Notes under the pieces: model-generated
Told to the model about the DNA's origin: nothing
Databases searched by the model: none
What the model saw: the letters and a program-made list of their open reading frames with translations, nothing else
Made by a program: the position numbers and the translations under genes
Assembly: GCA_029256185.1 (NCBI GenBank)
Contig: JAQSYI010000001.1
Location: 434,001-498,000 of the forward strand
Reading direction: 5' to 3'
Source: Paenibacillaceae bacterium
GTDB taxonomy: Bacteria; Bacillota; Bacilli; Paenibacillales; NBRC-103111
DNA length: 64,000 bases
Part shown: in pieces, positions 46,177 to 54,827 of the stretch
Layout of the letters: each line of letters opens with the position of its first letter
Position numbering within the stretch: position 1 is the stretch's first letter

Positions 46177-49100
46177 ATGAAATGGGGAAAGTACGTTACT
46201 GGAGCGGTAACCCTGGCAGCCATCGCCTGCGTCCTGCAGTGGAGTCCTCCTTCCGCCAGCGCGGAAACGGCAAGCATAACCCTTGCCCCGCAAGCGGATG
46301 CATATGTACAGGGCGGCTCGGCATCGGGGAATAATTACGGCACCAACCCAAGCATCGCCTTGCGGGGCGACCGCTACCGGGACGGCTATCTGCGGTTCGA
46401 TTTGTCGGCGCTTCACGGCACGGTGACAAGCGCCAAGCTGTTGCTCACCGGAGGGGCGCCTGTACCCGCGGTCAGTATCCAGACCGTAGCGGAGGATGGC
46501 TGGAGTGAAACGGCGCTGACCTACAGCAATCGTCCCGCGGGCTCAGGTACTGTTATTGCAGGGGTGAGACCCGATACGAGCGGGCCGGTGGAGTTTGATC
46601 TTGGAACCCTGGTGAGGGCCGAACAACAAGGAGACAAGCAGCTGTCGCTTGTTCTGTTCTCTACATTGGGCACTTCGGCCGGCACCAATTTTGATTCCCG
46701 GGAAACCGTAAGTGGAACGGCGCCCAGGCTGGTGGTGGAGCTTGATCCCACCCAAACGCTTATACCGGAGGCGGATGCGTATGTGCAGGGTGGTTCCGCT
46801 GCGGCCAATAATTACGGAGGCAGCGAAATTCTGGCGCTACGGGGAGACCGTTACCGGGATGCCTACCTGAGGTTCAACCTGGGCGGCTTTCCCTACGCCG
46901 TTCAGAGGGCCGGACTGCAATTGACAGGCGGGTTCACGCCTCCTGCAACCAATGCCGACTTTGTCAGCCAGGACGATTGGGGTGAGCTCTCCCTCACCCA
47001 TGCCAACAGACCGTCATCGGTCAATGCACCTGTGTCGGGGGAGCGTACGGGTCCTGCGGGTCCCGTCGTCTTTGATGTGACTCAGGCCGCGAAGACGGAG
47101 AGCCTGGGAGACAATAAGCTGTCCTTGCTCCTGTATTCCACCCTGGGCGCTGCCACCAGCTATAATTTTCATTCCAAGGAGAGCACAACCGGCACTCCTC
47201 CCCAACTGATTGTTGAGCCTGTGGTCCAAGCGGTCACACTTCAGGCCGAGGAGGTGGCCAGCGTCCAGTCCGGCTCGCGAGCGACGGATACCTTCCCTGA
47301 TACGATAATGACCCGGGTTAGCAACAAACACGCCTACCTCCGGTACGACCTGAGCGGATTGGAAGGGATAGTGACCGGAGCGAAGCTCCGTCTGGCGGGC
47401 ACCTCAGATATGCTGAAGGCCTTCGCCGTGTCCGGGGACAACTGGTCCAAGGACACGCTCACGTACAGCAATGCACCAGTGTCCGGGCGGGAGATCGCCG
47501 TTGGCCAATACGGACCGGCGGGATACGTCGATCTGGATGTGACCAGCCAGGTCCAGTATGAGCATTCCTTCGACCAACATTTTTCTGTCAAGCTGTCTTC
47601 CACGATTGCAGACGAAATCACCTATGTGTACGGAAGCCGGCCTGAGTTGGTGCTGACTATGCTGTACCGCCCCAGGCTCAGCTCCGTTACGCTGGAACCG
47701 AAGATTCCATTTGGCAATTCTACTGCATCCATTCCTCTGCAAGGGGAGATGAAGCAGGAATTCCAGGCATTCGCCCTGGATCAGAACGGTGGTGTTATGC
47801 AAGATGAGCCGATAATTTGGTCGGTTGACGGTTCTCCTGCCGGGGTGGCTGTGGATGCTGCCGGAGTGTTGAGCGTGTCCAATGCAGCATCCGCCGGCCC
47901 GGTTGTCCTGCGGGCGGCTGCGGCCGGGGACAGCGCTGTGGCTGAAACCGCCTCTGTGACTCTGCTTGCTTCCGTACCCAATGCCCGTACGCATCCTTAT
48001 GCCCTGTATCATGCGTCTGACTTGGCGGCATTGCGGAGCAAGGCGCAAAGCGCGCCCTACCAGCCTTGGTATACTGCCGTCAAGGCCACTGCCGACAAAT
48101 GGACGCAATCCCAACTGGATGATATTCCGCAGATGAATCCTTGGCGCACCTTTACGTTTACCTTTCAGGCTCCGCCGGAGGCCGTCTCCGTCAAGCTAAG
48201 CTACCGTCTGTACGGCAAAGGCAGCATCCGTCTTGACAATGCGGCGCTCATTGAAATCGGGCAAGAGGATGTCTCCGTCCCCAATGCCGGCTTTGAGAGT
48301 GGAAGCATCTGGCCGGACGGGTGGAGCAGGACCGTCTGGAGCGGCTCGCCTGTTTTTGAATGGGCCATGAACGGGATCATGGAGCAGGGCAGCACAGGTC
48401 TCCGTTCGGCCAGGATCAGCAACGGGGACAGCGGGGACCGTGGCGGCTGGACAACGGCAGGAGGGCTTCCTGTTGCTGCAGGGAGCATGTATTCGGCCCA
48501 GGTGGATGTGAGTCAGGTGGAGCTATTGGAGGAAGGCTTCTATGTCATAGCCGAATTCCAGGATGGGGCGGGGCAGGACTTGGGAGCACCGCTGCGCTCG
48601 CTTCGCTTTAACCGGCTCACCATGACGCCGAGAGCAGGGCTTGGATTGGCTGAGCAAGCCGTCGCCTATGCGGTGGAGGACAACGCCCTTTATGCGGAAA
48701 AAGCGAAAAAAACGCTGGACTATACGCTTCGTGACATGCGTGAGATGATGGTGGGTTACCTGTCTACCGGGAATGACCCTGATCAGACCTCGCAGGCGGT
48801 TCATATCGGGCGGGGACTGGGCAACGCCGCCATCGCTTATGATATGATCCGGAGTTCAGGCGTGATTTCCACAGAGGAGGATAATGAACTGCGCTCCCTG
48901 TTTTATTGGATTGCAGATCAATTATTGAACCAGTCCTATTATGATTATTCCGACGATACAGCCGCCCGCTCCAACTATAATTCGGACAGAGCGGCCGGAT
49001 TGGGAATTTTTGCCGTTATCTTTCCGGAGTATGCCAGCTCCTCCACTTATCTGAACCATGCCGTCTCCCAGATTCAGTGGCAGCTTGCCCATGTGGCAGG

Positions 49101-50430
49101 GGCAGATGGCGGATGGCCGGAAACCATCCGTTACCACCAGGCGGTGATGGACCGCTGGATTCCATTTGCCAAGATGCTGAAGCGCACAGGGGGAACGGAC
49201 TTGTTCCAGAACGGCAAGTTCAAGCAGATGTTCCGGTTTCTCATCGAGACTCAGACACCCCGGGATGCCGTCCATACCCTCGCTCCCGGCAAAGCCGCTT
49301 ATCCGGCAATCGGAGATCACACCTGGCGCGAGGCTGTGCACATTCTGGGTATGGGAGCACCGGAATATACGGCCGCCGATCCGTTGCTCAGCAAGCAGAT
49401 GATGTATGCCTGGAACCGTTCCGGCTCCGTCCTTAAAGCCTATTATTCGGTTATGACACTGATTTCCTTTGATCCGTCCTTGCCGGAGCAGAGTCCTGCG
49501 TTGTCATCCCGGGCGTTCGACGATATGGGGTATATCATTTTCCGCCAGGATTATGATCAGCCGGGGGAGGATTATATGGCGATCGTAGGCGGTTCCCCCC
49601 AGTTGAAATCCCATCAGCATGAGGACAGGGGAAGCTTCTCTCTTTATGCCGATAATACGCCTCTCTCCCTGGACCCGGGTGTATCCGCCTACGGCATAGG
49701 GGTCAATCCCAACTGGTATCAGACCTCCAAGCCGCATAATACGGTGCAATTCAAAAACTCGTCCGGCGTTTATGCCGACGGGCCGGTTACTTCTGTAGTG
49801 GAAGCTACTTATTTTTCCTCGGAACTGGATTATTTGCGGATCTCGATTCCCGATAACCTTGCCGACCGTTACATCCGCCATATTGCTTATGTGCGCAAGC
49901 CTTATGACGCGTATGTGATCTGGGATGATATTGCTTCCGCCCGGCCAAGCGCTATCCGCTATCATACCTTAAGCACGTCCACGGAGGTGTCCGGGCCTGT
50001 CGCCGTAGCCCACGGCTACAACAACAAGGACCTGGAGATTTCCTGGCTGCGCCCGGCCAATCCCGTGATCATGCAGTCTACAGGAGCTTTGGCCGATGGG
50101 TATCCGCAGAACTTTCAGGAGATGCTGACGGTGGAGGGGGCAGCGAATGGGGATTACTTGACCGTGCTGTATCCCAAGACAAGCGGAGCAGGCGGCTTGT
50201 CCACCACGACGCTGGAAGTCGGTCAGCCGCAGGCGCATGCCTACAAGGTGATGAAGCCGGACGGTTCATGGTTTGTCATCCTGCTGAACAGGGGCGCGGT
50301 CAGTCTGACCGTTCAAGTGCCTGTCTCCGCTGATTTGACTGATCTTCGCACAGGCACTGTATACGGCACCTCCGCCGGCGGCACAGCCGTGCATATAGGG
50401 CCTGGAGAAATGGCCGTTATGCAGCCGTAG
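46177..50430 (+). CDS. Secreted CBM96-heparinase II/III-like polysaccharide lyase
   Basis: 1417-residue exported protein with signal peptide (cleavage after about 29 residues, SASA/ET). Three tandem CBM96/DNRLRE-type modules follow (about 31-192, 195-348, 350-490), the first two with 'DAYVQGGSA' and 'ALRGDRYRD'. A Big-like domain spans about 495-595. The lyase part begins 'ARTHPYALYHASDLAALRSK', is interrupted by a beta-sandwich with 'PNAGFESG' (about residues 650-810), resumes as an alpha/alpha-toroid, and reaches the catalytic-like motif 'LKSHQHEDRGSFSLYADN' near residue 1147. No sortase or S-layer anchor is seen. It should generate the oligosaccharides imported by this locus. Substrate unknown; uronate-containing is inferred. 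Confidence 0.88.
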   Translation: MKWGKYVTGAVTLAAIACVLQWSPPSASAETASITLAPQADAYVQGGSASGNNYGTNPSIALRGDRYRDGYLRFDLSALHGTVTSAKLLLTGGAPVPAVSIQTVAEDGWSETALTYSNRPAGSGTVIAGVRPDTSGPVEFDLGTLVRAEQQGDKQLSLVLFSTLGTSAGTNFDSRETVSGTAPRLVVELDPTQTLIPEADAYVQGGSAAANNYGGSEILALRGDRYRDAYLRFNLGGFPYAVQRAGLQLTGGFTPPATNADFVSQDDWGELSLTHANRPSSVNAPVSGERTGPAGPVVFDVTQAAKTESLGDNKLSLLLYSTLGAATSYNFHSKESTTGTPPQLIVEPVVQAVTLQAEEVASVQSGSRATDTFPDTIMTRVSNKHAYLRYDLSGLEGIVTGAKLRLAGTSDMLKAFAVSGDNWSKDTLTYSNAPVSGREIAVGQYGPAGYVDLDVTSQVQYEHSFDQHFSVKLSSTIADEITYVYGSRPELVLTMLYRPRLSSVTLEPKIPFGNSTASIPLQGEMKQEFQAFALDQNGGVMQDEPIIWSVDGSPAGVAVDAAGVLSVSNAASAGPVVLRAAAAGDSAVAETASVTLLASVPNARTHPYALYHASDLAALRSKAQSAPYQPWYTAVKATADKWTQSQLDDIPQMNPWRTFTFTFQAPPEAVSVKLSYRLYGKGSIRLDNAALIEIGQEDVSVPNAGFESGSIWPDGWSRTVWSGSPVFEWAMNGIMEQGSTGLRSARISNGDSGDRGGWTTAGGLPVAAGSMYSAQVDVSQVELLEEGFYVIAEFQDGAGQDLGAPLRSLRFNRLTMTPRAGLGLAEQAVAYAVEDNALYAEKAKKTLDYTLRDMREMMVGYLSTGNDPDQTSQAVHIGRGLGNAAIAYDMIRSSGVISTEEDNELRSLFYWIADQLLNQSYYDYSDDTAARSNYNSDRAAGLGIFAVIFPEYASSSTYLNHAVSQIQWQLAHVAGADGGWPETIRYHQAVMDRWIPFAKMLKRTGGTDLFQNGKFKQMFRFLIETQTPRDAVHTLAPGKAAYPAIGDHTWREAVHILGMGAPEYTAADPLLSKQMMYAWNRSGSVLKAYYSVMTLISFDPSLPEQSPALSSRAFDDMGYIIFRQDYDQPGEDYMAIVGGSPQLKSHQHEDRGSFSLYADNTPLSLDPGVSAYGIGVNPNWYQTSKPHNTVQFKNSSGVYADGPVTSVVEATYFSSELDYLRISIPDNLADRYIRHIAYVRKPYDAYVIWDDIASARPSAIRYHTLSTSTEVSGPVAVAHGYNNKDLEISWLRPANPVIMQSTGALADGYPQNFQEMLTVEGAANGDYLTVLYPKTSGAGGLSTTTLEVGQPQAHAYKVMKPDGSWFVILLNRGAVSLTVQVPVSADLTDLRTGTVYGTSAGGTAVHIGPGEMAVMQP

Positions 50431-50457
50431 TCGCGCATGGAGACAGCACATTTAACC

Positions 50458-50497
50458 AAGAAGGACTGTCCGGGCAAGTTCCCGGGCAGTCCTTCTT
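50458..50497 (+). terminator. Terminator of the uronate-polysaccharide locus
   Basis: AAGAAGGACTGTCCGGG (50458-50474) pairs with CCCGGGCAGTCCTTCTT (50481-50497) with one G-T position and a 6-nt loop. It is 28 bp after the stop of the secreted lyase. The tail TAGAGG is poor, but the 17-bp stem is very stable. Confidence 0.75.
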
Positions 50498-50563
50498 TAG
50501 AGGTCTCAGACTTCCATGCGGACCTGAGAGGCCGTTATTTGCGGAAAAAGCAGGGGTTAGCAC

Positions 50564-50702
50564 GGCTAGCGGACTGGAAAGCCTTTATTGAGCGGAAAAC
50601 CCCCTGAGTGGGGGCAAAAGAGTTACATAAGAGCGCGTGAGTCCGTTAGAATTCCAAACCCTCGGATTTTTGCTAAATAAGAGCGGTGATGTCCGTTAGA
50701 CT
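50564..50702. repeat. Cluster of three TCCGYTAG-family intergenic repeats
   Basis: Plus-oriented copies lie at 50627-50653 (ATAAGAGCG...GAGTCCGTTAG) and 50675-50702 (ATAAGAGCG...TGTCCGTTAG). A degenerate minus-oriented copy lies at 50564-50590. They belong to the same family as 14590-14781, which is about 36 kb away and also intergenic. Confidence 0.65.
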
Positions 50703-50769
50703 AAGGAGATGGCCTTTTTTCGCCCAAATACTCCGATTTTCGTTGAAATCCTCCTGTTATGTTCCTTTC

Positions 50770-50936
50770 TAGGGTGTGTATGAAAACTCCGTGGGGAGCA
50801 GATTTAGTCGAACTTTCGTTTCTGGCAAGGCGCTTTTGTGCAGGCGTACCGGGGACCCCGGGCCAAGCGAAGCAACGAAGCTAGGGGCGAAAAGGCGGCA
50901 AAAGATGCCCTCAAGCGAGTTTTCAGACACGCCCTA
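50770..50936. mobile_element. MITE with 20-bp terminal inverted repeats and TA ends
   Basis: The 167-bp element begins TAGGGTGTGTATGAAAACTC and ends GAGTTTTCAGACACGCCCTA; the ends are inverted repeats matching at 18 of 20 positions. Both ends carry TA, as expected if an IS630/Tc1-mariner-type transposase inserted it into a TA target. It encodes no protein. It interrupts the gene-poor region between two operons. The transposase source is not in the window. Confidence 0.8.
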
Positions 50937-51132
50937 AATAGAGTTTGAAAAAAGCGCATGATTAACGGGAGGTTTGAGATTATCGGTTTTCCCCGTAAAG
51001 GGCCGATGAGAGAAAAACTGGCCGTTTTGACGGGAGGTTTTTCCGTTGATTTCCGTTGATTCGTTGGTTCCGTTGATTTCCGTTCTTTATTGAGGAGCGG
51101 GTCGTGCATGGATGTTTATTCTGCCGGTGCAG

Positions 51133-51165
51133 AAAAAAAAGACCTGGCGGTATCTTCCGCCAGGT
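51133..51165 (-). terminator. Terminator of the minus-strand efflux operon
   Basis: ACCTGGCGG (51142-51150) pairs perfectly with CCGCCAGGT (51157-51165) around TATCTT. On the minus strand the stem is followed by C and then eight T residues (51133-51140), a textbook intrinsic terminator. It lies about 220 bp beyond the adaptor gene. Confidence 0.85.
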
Positions 51166-51178
51166 TCTTCTCAATCTG

Positions 51179-51355
51179 TTATGGATGTAAGCCCAATTCT
51201 TGGAGGGCATGATAAGCTTCTATCGCTGGAGGAGAAATACCGTCCCCAGATATTTGGGCGTTCTGTTCGATTGCGGCGCAAAAGCATGGCCCCAAAGGAA
51301 CGCCGTCAGACGCTTGTCCTTGCCGGGAGAATGCGCCGCGTGCTCGTCTGCGCAT
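51179..51355 (-). CDS. Possible 58-residue ORF before the efflux-operon terminator
   Basis: An ATG frame on the minus strand ends 'PPAIEAYHALQELGLHP', which reads like a genuine protein C-terminus, and stops 14 bp before the terminator hairpin. There is no ribosome binding site and no family was recognised; the opposite strand is also open. It may be a remnant of a larger gene or chance. Reported as a weak candidate only. Confidence 0.2.
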   Translation of the reverse strand: MRRRARGAFSRQGQASDGVPLGPCFCAAIEQNAQISGDGISPPAIEAYHALQELGLHP

Positions 51356-51381
51356 CTTCGACAGCGTTGAGGAGGCGTTAA

Positions 51382-52473
51382 TTAAGGCAAAGCCACTACA
51401 TCTCCTGCTTGCAGCCCCTCCAGCACCTCAATTTTCTCCGGGGTTTCCATGCCGGTCTTGATGCTTCTTTTCTCCGTTTGGCCGTTTCCCTTGTCCAGCA
51501 TCACGTAGGTGCTGCCCTGCTCCCGCAGAACCGCCATAGTCGGGATGGCCAGCGCCTCCTCCTTGCGCTCCGTCTCAATCTGGCCGCTTAGACTCAGGCC
51601 GGCAATCAGATACTCGCTTTGTTCAAGCGAGATGATCACCTCGAACTGAGCCAGCTGCCCCAGGCTGCTTTCATCCGTTCCCGTCTTGGCGAACTTGGAT
51701 ACCTTCAGCACCTCGCCCTTCAGCACCACATCCTTGACCGCGGTAAGCTTCACCTGCACAGGCATGCCCGGCTTGATGCGGAATACATCCTGCTCACCCA
51801 CCAGCGCCAGAAATTGCAGCTGGTCCAGCTGCACAATCTTGCCGATGTACTGGTTATCCGAAACAGCGTGCGGACGTTTAACTGTGCTGTCATACAGGAA
51901 GATCCCCGATGCGGGAGAGCGGTAATCGGCAGCCTGCAAGCGGGTCTTCTTATCTGCCAAGTCCTTCCGGGCAAGGCCGGTATTGACCTCCGCCAGCTCC
52001 CGGTTCAACCGGGCTGTTTCCCTGTCCGCCAGCGCCGCCGCCCGCTCGGTTTCATTGGTGAAGGCTCCGGAGGCCGCCTCCTTGACTCCGCTGGCATATT
52101 GACCCAGCTCCGATTCCAGCTCTGCCTTGCGAATCGAAGCCTCTTCCCGGGCGATATCGCTCGCAAGCGCAGTGCCGTCCAGCCGGAACAGCACATCCCC
52201 TTGCTGAACCTGCTGTCCGTCTGCCGCAATCCATTCCGCTACCCGGGAGCCGAACGGTGCGTATACCATGGTTTCCTGCTGGTACAGGGACTTCCCCTTC
52301 ACCTCTACCTGGCTCACCAGAGTTTCCTTAGCCGCGGTAAACACAATATCCTGCTGCGCCGAACCGGGGACAACCTGGGTGGACGGATGGGACTGCATGT
52401 AGAGAAATCCGCTTATCCCTATCAGAACAAGTCCCAGAATGCCCCATTTTATCAGCTTCCTCGTCTTTTTCAT
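51382..52473 (-). CDS. MacA/YknX-like membrane fusion (HlyD family) protein
   Basis: 363-residue adaptor of an ABC efflux system. One N-terminal TM anchor (about residues 9-27) precedes an extracytoplasmic part with a biotinyl-lipoyl-like half ('APFGSRVAEWIAADGQQVQQ'), a coiled-coil hairpin rich in Ala/Glu (about 105-195), the second lipoyl half ('DYRSPASGIFLYDS') and beta-barrel domains. GGGAG lies upstream of the ATG. It is the last gene of ATPase-permease-adaptor, whereas B. subtilis yknXYZ has the adaptor first. Substrate unknown; antimicrobial peptide or macrolide-like export is typical. Confidence 0.93.
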   Translation of the reverse strand: MKKTRKLIKWGILGLVLIGISGFLYMQSHPSTQVVPGSAQQDIVFTAAKETLVSQVEVKGKSLYQQETMVYAPFGSRVAEWIAADGQQVQQGDVLFRLDGTALASDIAREEASIRKAELESELGQYASGVKEAASGAFTNETERAAALADRETARLNRELAEVNTGLARKDLADKKTRLQAADYRSPASGIFLYDSTVKRPHAVSDNQYIGKIVQLDQLQFLALVGEQDVFRIKPGMPVQVKLTAVKDVVLKGEVLKVSKFAKTGTDESSLGQLAQFEVIISLEQSEYLIAGLSLSGQIETERKEEALAIPTMAVLREQGSTYVMLDKGNGQTEKRSIKTGMETPEKIEVLEGLQAGDVVALP

Positions 52474-52501
52474 GTATCGTTTTCTCCCTTCCTCCGAATC
52501 A

Positions 52502-53848
52502 CTAATCCCGTTTGATGGCGGTTAACGCATCTGTTCTTGAGGCGCTGACTGCCGGATAAAGCCCGGACAGCACGCCTGTCATAACAGCGAAAACCATACC
52601 GGTCAGAATGGTAGCCGGAGGAATGAAGATGACGGGCACCTTGTCTTCCGTCGCCGACATAATCAGCACATTCAGCCCCCACACCACCCAATAGGAAAAA
52701 AGAGTGCCCAACAGCCCGCCCAGAAATCCCGTGAGGGCTGCTTCCACAATAAACATATTGCGGATCTGGGCCAGATTAGCCCCCAATACCTTCATGATCC
52801 CGATTTGCCGCCGGCGCTGATAGGTGGACATGGTCATGGCGACAATAATGGAGATGGAGGCGATGATCAGAATGAACACGCCGATGCCCATGGCCACCGC
52901 CTTCACAATGGCGAACTCCTCCGCCAGCCGTTCCATCTGCTGCAGATTAGTCTGGGTGTTCAGACTAAGCCGCTGAATCTGCCGCTCCACCTGCTCCACG
53001 ACGGATTGGCTGTCCAGCTTCACCACGGCACTGTCGAAGGAGGCGGTCATATTCGTGTTCTGGCCGGCGCCGTGCAGCTCCTCTCTCAAGAGCTGCAGCG
53101 TCTCCATCGACATGTACACCTTCTTGTCATACTGGGCCGATTCGGCGCTGCTCCCCTGGGGAAGCTTCAACACTCCGGCCACCCGCAGGAAGGAGCTGAT
53201 CCGGGCCTTGCCGTTCTCCCCCGAGAAGGACTTGAACTGCAATTGCTTCTGGTACAGCTCGGATGGAGTGCGCTGCAGCTTCCTGTATTGGTCCATTAAA
53301 TCCCGGTTATACGGATCACGGGAAATTTGTTCCGTCAGGCTGTTGAGCACCGTATTGTCCACCAAGCCCAAGGTAGCGCCGTAGTTCAGCACAATCGACC
53401 CGGCCAAGTCTGACGCCCCTCCCTGCAGGAAGGTGTGGCCGAATGCGGTGAGCTTGTCCAGATCCGTACCGATTAATTCCACATAAGATGTACGTTCATC
53501 GGAAGTAACCATCTGCGCCTGACCCAGCCCCACAAAGGGGGCCGCGGCCGTCACATGGGGAAACTGCTGCATCAGGTCCAGCTTCTGCCGCGTCAGCTTG
53601 CCCCGCTCCAGCATGCCTGCATCAAGCACCGCACCGGAAATTCCCTGATTGGGGCTTACCGTAATTTCATCCATTTTGAAAAATTGGTTCATTTCCTGCT
53701 CCGTATATTTCTGGGCGGAGTCGCCAACGCTCATGGCCACAATAATAGCGGCACAGCCAATGGAAATCCCCGCTGCGCACAGCCCGGTAACCACCTTGCG
53801 GCGCTTCACCTGATCCCAGGACAGCCGCACGATATCCCGGATTCTCAT
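52502..53848 (-). CDS. MacB/YknZ-like ABC transporter permease
   Basis: 448-residue permease with the MacB topology. TM1 is near residues 20-42, followed by a large extracytoplasmic MacB_PCD domain (about 45-320). Three TM segments lie at the C-terminus with 'RRQIGIMKVLGANLAQIRNM' after the second TM and 'GLYPAVSASRTDALTAIKRD' at the end. The ATG at 53848 overlaps the ATPase stop (ATGA) and has GGGAGGCGGGG upstream; the longer frame overlaps the ATPase gene. It is 28 bp from the adaptor gene. Confidence 0.95.
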   Translation of the reverse strand: MRIRDIVRLSWDQVKRRKVVTGLCAAGISIGCAAIIVAMSVGDSAQKYTEQEMNQFFKMDEITVSPNQGISGAVLDAGMLERGKLTRQKLDLMQQFPHVTAAAPFVGLGQAQMVTSDERTSYVELIGTDLDKLTAFGHTFLQGGASDLAGSIVLNYGATLGLVDNTVLNSLTEQISRDPYNRDLMDQYRKLQRTPSELYQKQLQFKSFSGENGKARISSFLRVAGVLKLPQGSSAESAQYDKKVYMSMETLQLLREELHGAGQNTNMTASFDSAVVKLDSQSVVEQVERQIQRLSLNTQTNLQQMERLAEEFAIVKAVAMGIGVFILIIASISIIVAMTMSTYQRRRQIGIMKVLGANLAQIRNMFIVEAALTGFLGGLLGTLFSYWVVWGLNVLIMSATEDKVPVIFIPPATILTGMVFAVMTGVLSGLYPAVSASRTDALTAIKRD

Positions 53849-54606
53849 GATGCCCCGCCTCCCGTTCCGGCTCCCGCCGCAATTTCCGCCTCCGCCTCCG
53901 CTTCCGATTCCGTTCCCGCGGGAGCGGCCGTCCAAGCTCCCGTTTCCAGAAGGCAGCCGTCCCGCAGGGTGATGATCCGCTTCGTATGGCGGGCAACCTC
54001 ATGCTCATGGGTCACAATAATGAACGTGGTTGCCATGGAGTCGTTCAGTCTTTTGAGAATAGAGATGATCTCATCCTCTGTCTTGGTATCCAGATTCCCG
54101 GTCGGCTCATCGGCAAAGATGACCGAAGGCTCCGTCACCAGGGAACGGGCAATGCTCACCCGCTGCTGCTGTCCCCCCGACAGCTGGGAAGGGAACAGCT
54201 CGGCCTTCTCGGGAATGCCTACCTGCTCCAGGAGCGCCAACGCCTTCTTCTTGCGGACAGCAGGATGCGCCGACTGGAAGATCAGGGGGAGCTCCACATT
54301 CTCCCGCACTGTCAAATTCGCAATCAGCTCATAGGCCTGAAAAATAAATCCGATATGATGCCGCCGAAACTCCGCCAGCTTGTTTTCATTCATCTTGACG
54401 ATATTCTCGCCGGCTATGTAGATATCTCCTTCCGTCGGCTTCATCAGTCCGGCCATCAGATTCAGCAGGGTGGATTTGCCCGAGCCGGAGCTGCCCAGAA
54501 GCGCAAGCATCTCTCCCTTCTGCACCTGAAAATGAATATTCTGAAGCACCTGTGTTGTCTCGCTCCCGCTAAGGAAGGAATGAGACAAATGATCCACTCG
54601 AAGCAT
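53845..54606 (-). CDS. MacB/LolD-type ABC transporter ATP-binding protein
   Basis: 253-residue ATPase of the efflux system. Walker A 'GSSGSGKST', Q-loop 'IFQAYELI', signature 'LSGGQQQRVSIARSLV' and Walker B 'VIFADEPTGNLD' are intact, with the switch His in 'IIVTHEHEVA'. The ATG at 54606 has GAGAGG 9 nt upstream; the frame is open about 70 codons further but without family similarity. After the ATPase core a Glu-Ala-rich tail of about 25 residues (ESEAEAEAE...) is extra to the family. It belongs to the exporter, not to the sugar importers. Confidence 0.95.
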   Translation of the reverse strand: MLRVDHLSHSFLSGSETTQVLQNIHFQVQKGEMLALLGSSGSGKSTLLNLMAGLMKPTEGDIYIAGENIVKMNENKLAEFRRHHIGFIFQAYELIANLTVRENVELPLIFQSAHPAVRKKKALALLEQVGIPEKAELFPSQLSGGQQQRVSIARSLVTEPSVIFADEPTGNLDTKTEDEIISILKRLNDSMATTFIIVTHEHEVARHTKRIITLRDGCLLETGAWTAAPAGTESEAEAEAEIAAGAGTGGGAS

Positions 54607-54827
54607 AGTCACAATCCTCTCTTCCATGTACTCGTCCCCATAACAAGGCACATATTGGCTATAACGGATGAACGGCAAGAAAGGTTTCTTAATTTTTCCT
54701 GAAACTACTCTATGAAAGCTTCTTTGCAAATCTGCCGAATTGGAAATGTTCTTCTGTTTCATGTAAAAATTTGATATATTGTTGCTAAGATATTTCTTGG
54801 CATCATTGCCCATAGGAGGTACGGATT

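Larger units (their letters stand above)
50431..51381. other. Gene-poor region with terminators, dispersed repeats and a MITE
   Basis: This 951-bp stretch holds a strong plus-strand terminator (50458-50497), three TCCGYTAG-family repeats (50564-50702), a TA-bounded MITE (50770-50936), short CCGTTGATT direct repeats near 51041-51085, and a minus-strand terminator (51133-51165). The only possible coding piece is a 58-codon minus-strand frame at 51179-51355. It is the boundary between the lyase locus and the efflux operon. Confidence 0.7.

Noticed and set aside
50804..51109. 101-codon minus-strand open frame
   Set aside because: It is made mostly of the MITE and simple repeats, has no family resemblance and no ribosome binding site.
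51112..51381. 89-codon plus-strand frame after the MITE region
   Set aside because: It spans a minus-strand terminator hairpin, lacks a binding site, and its product resembles no protein family.
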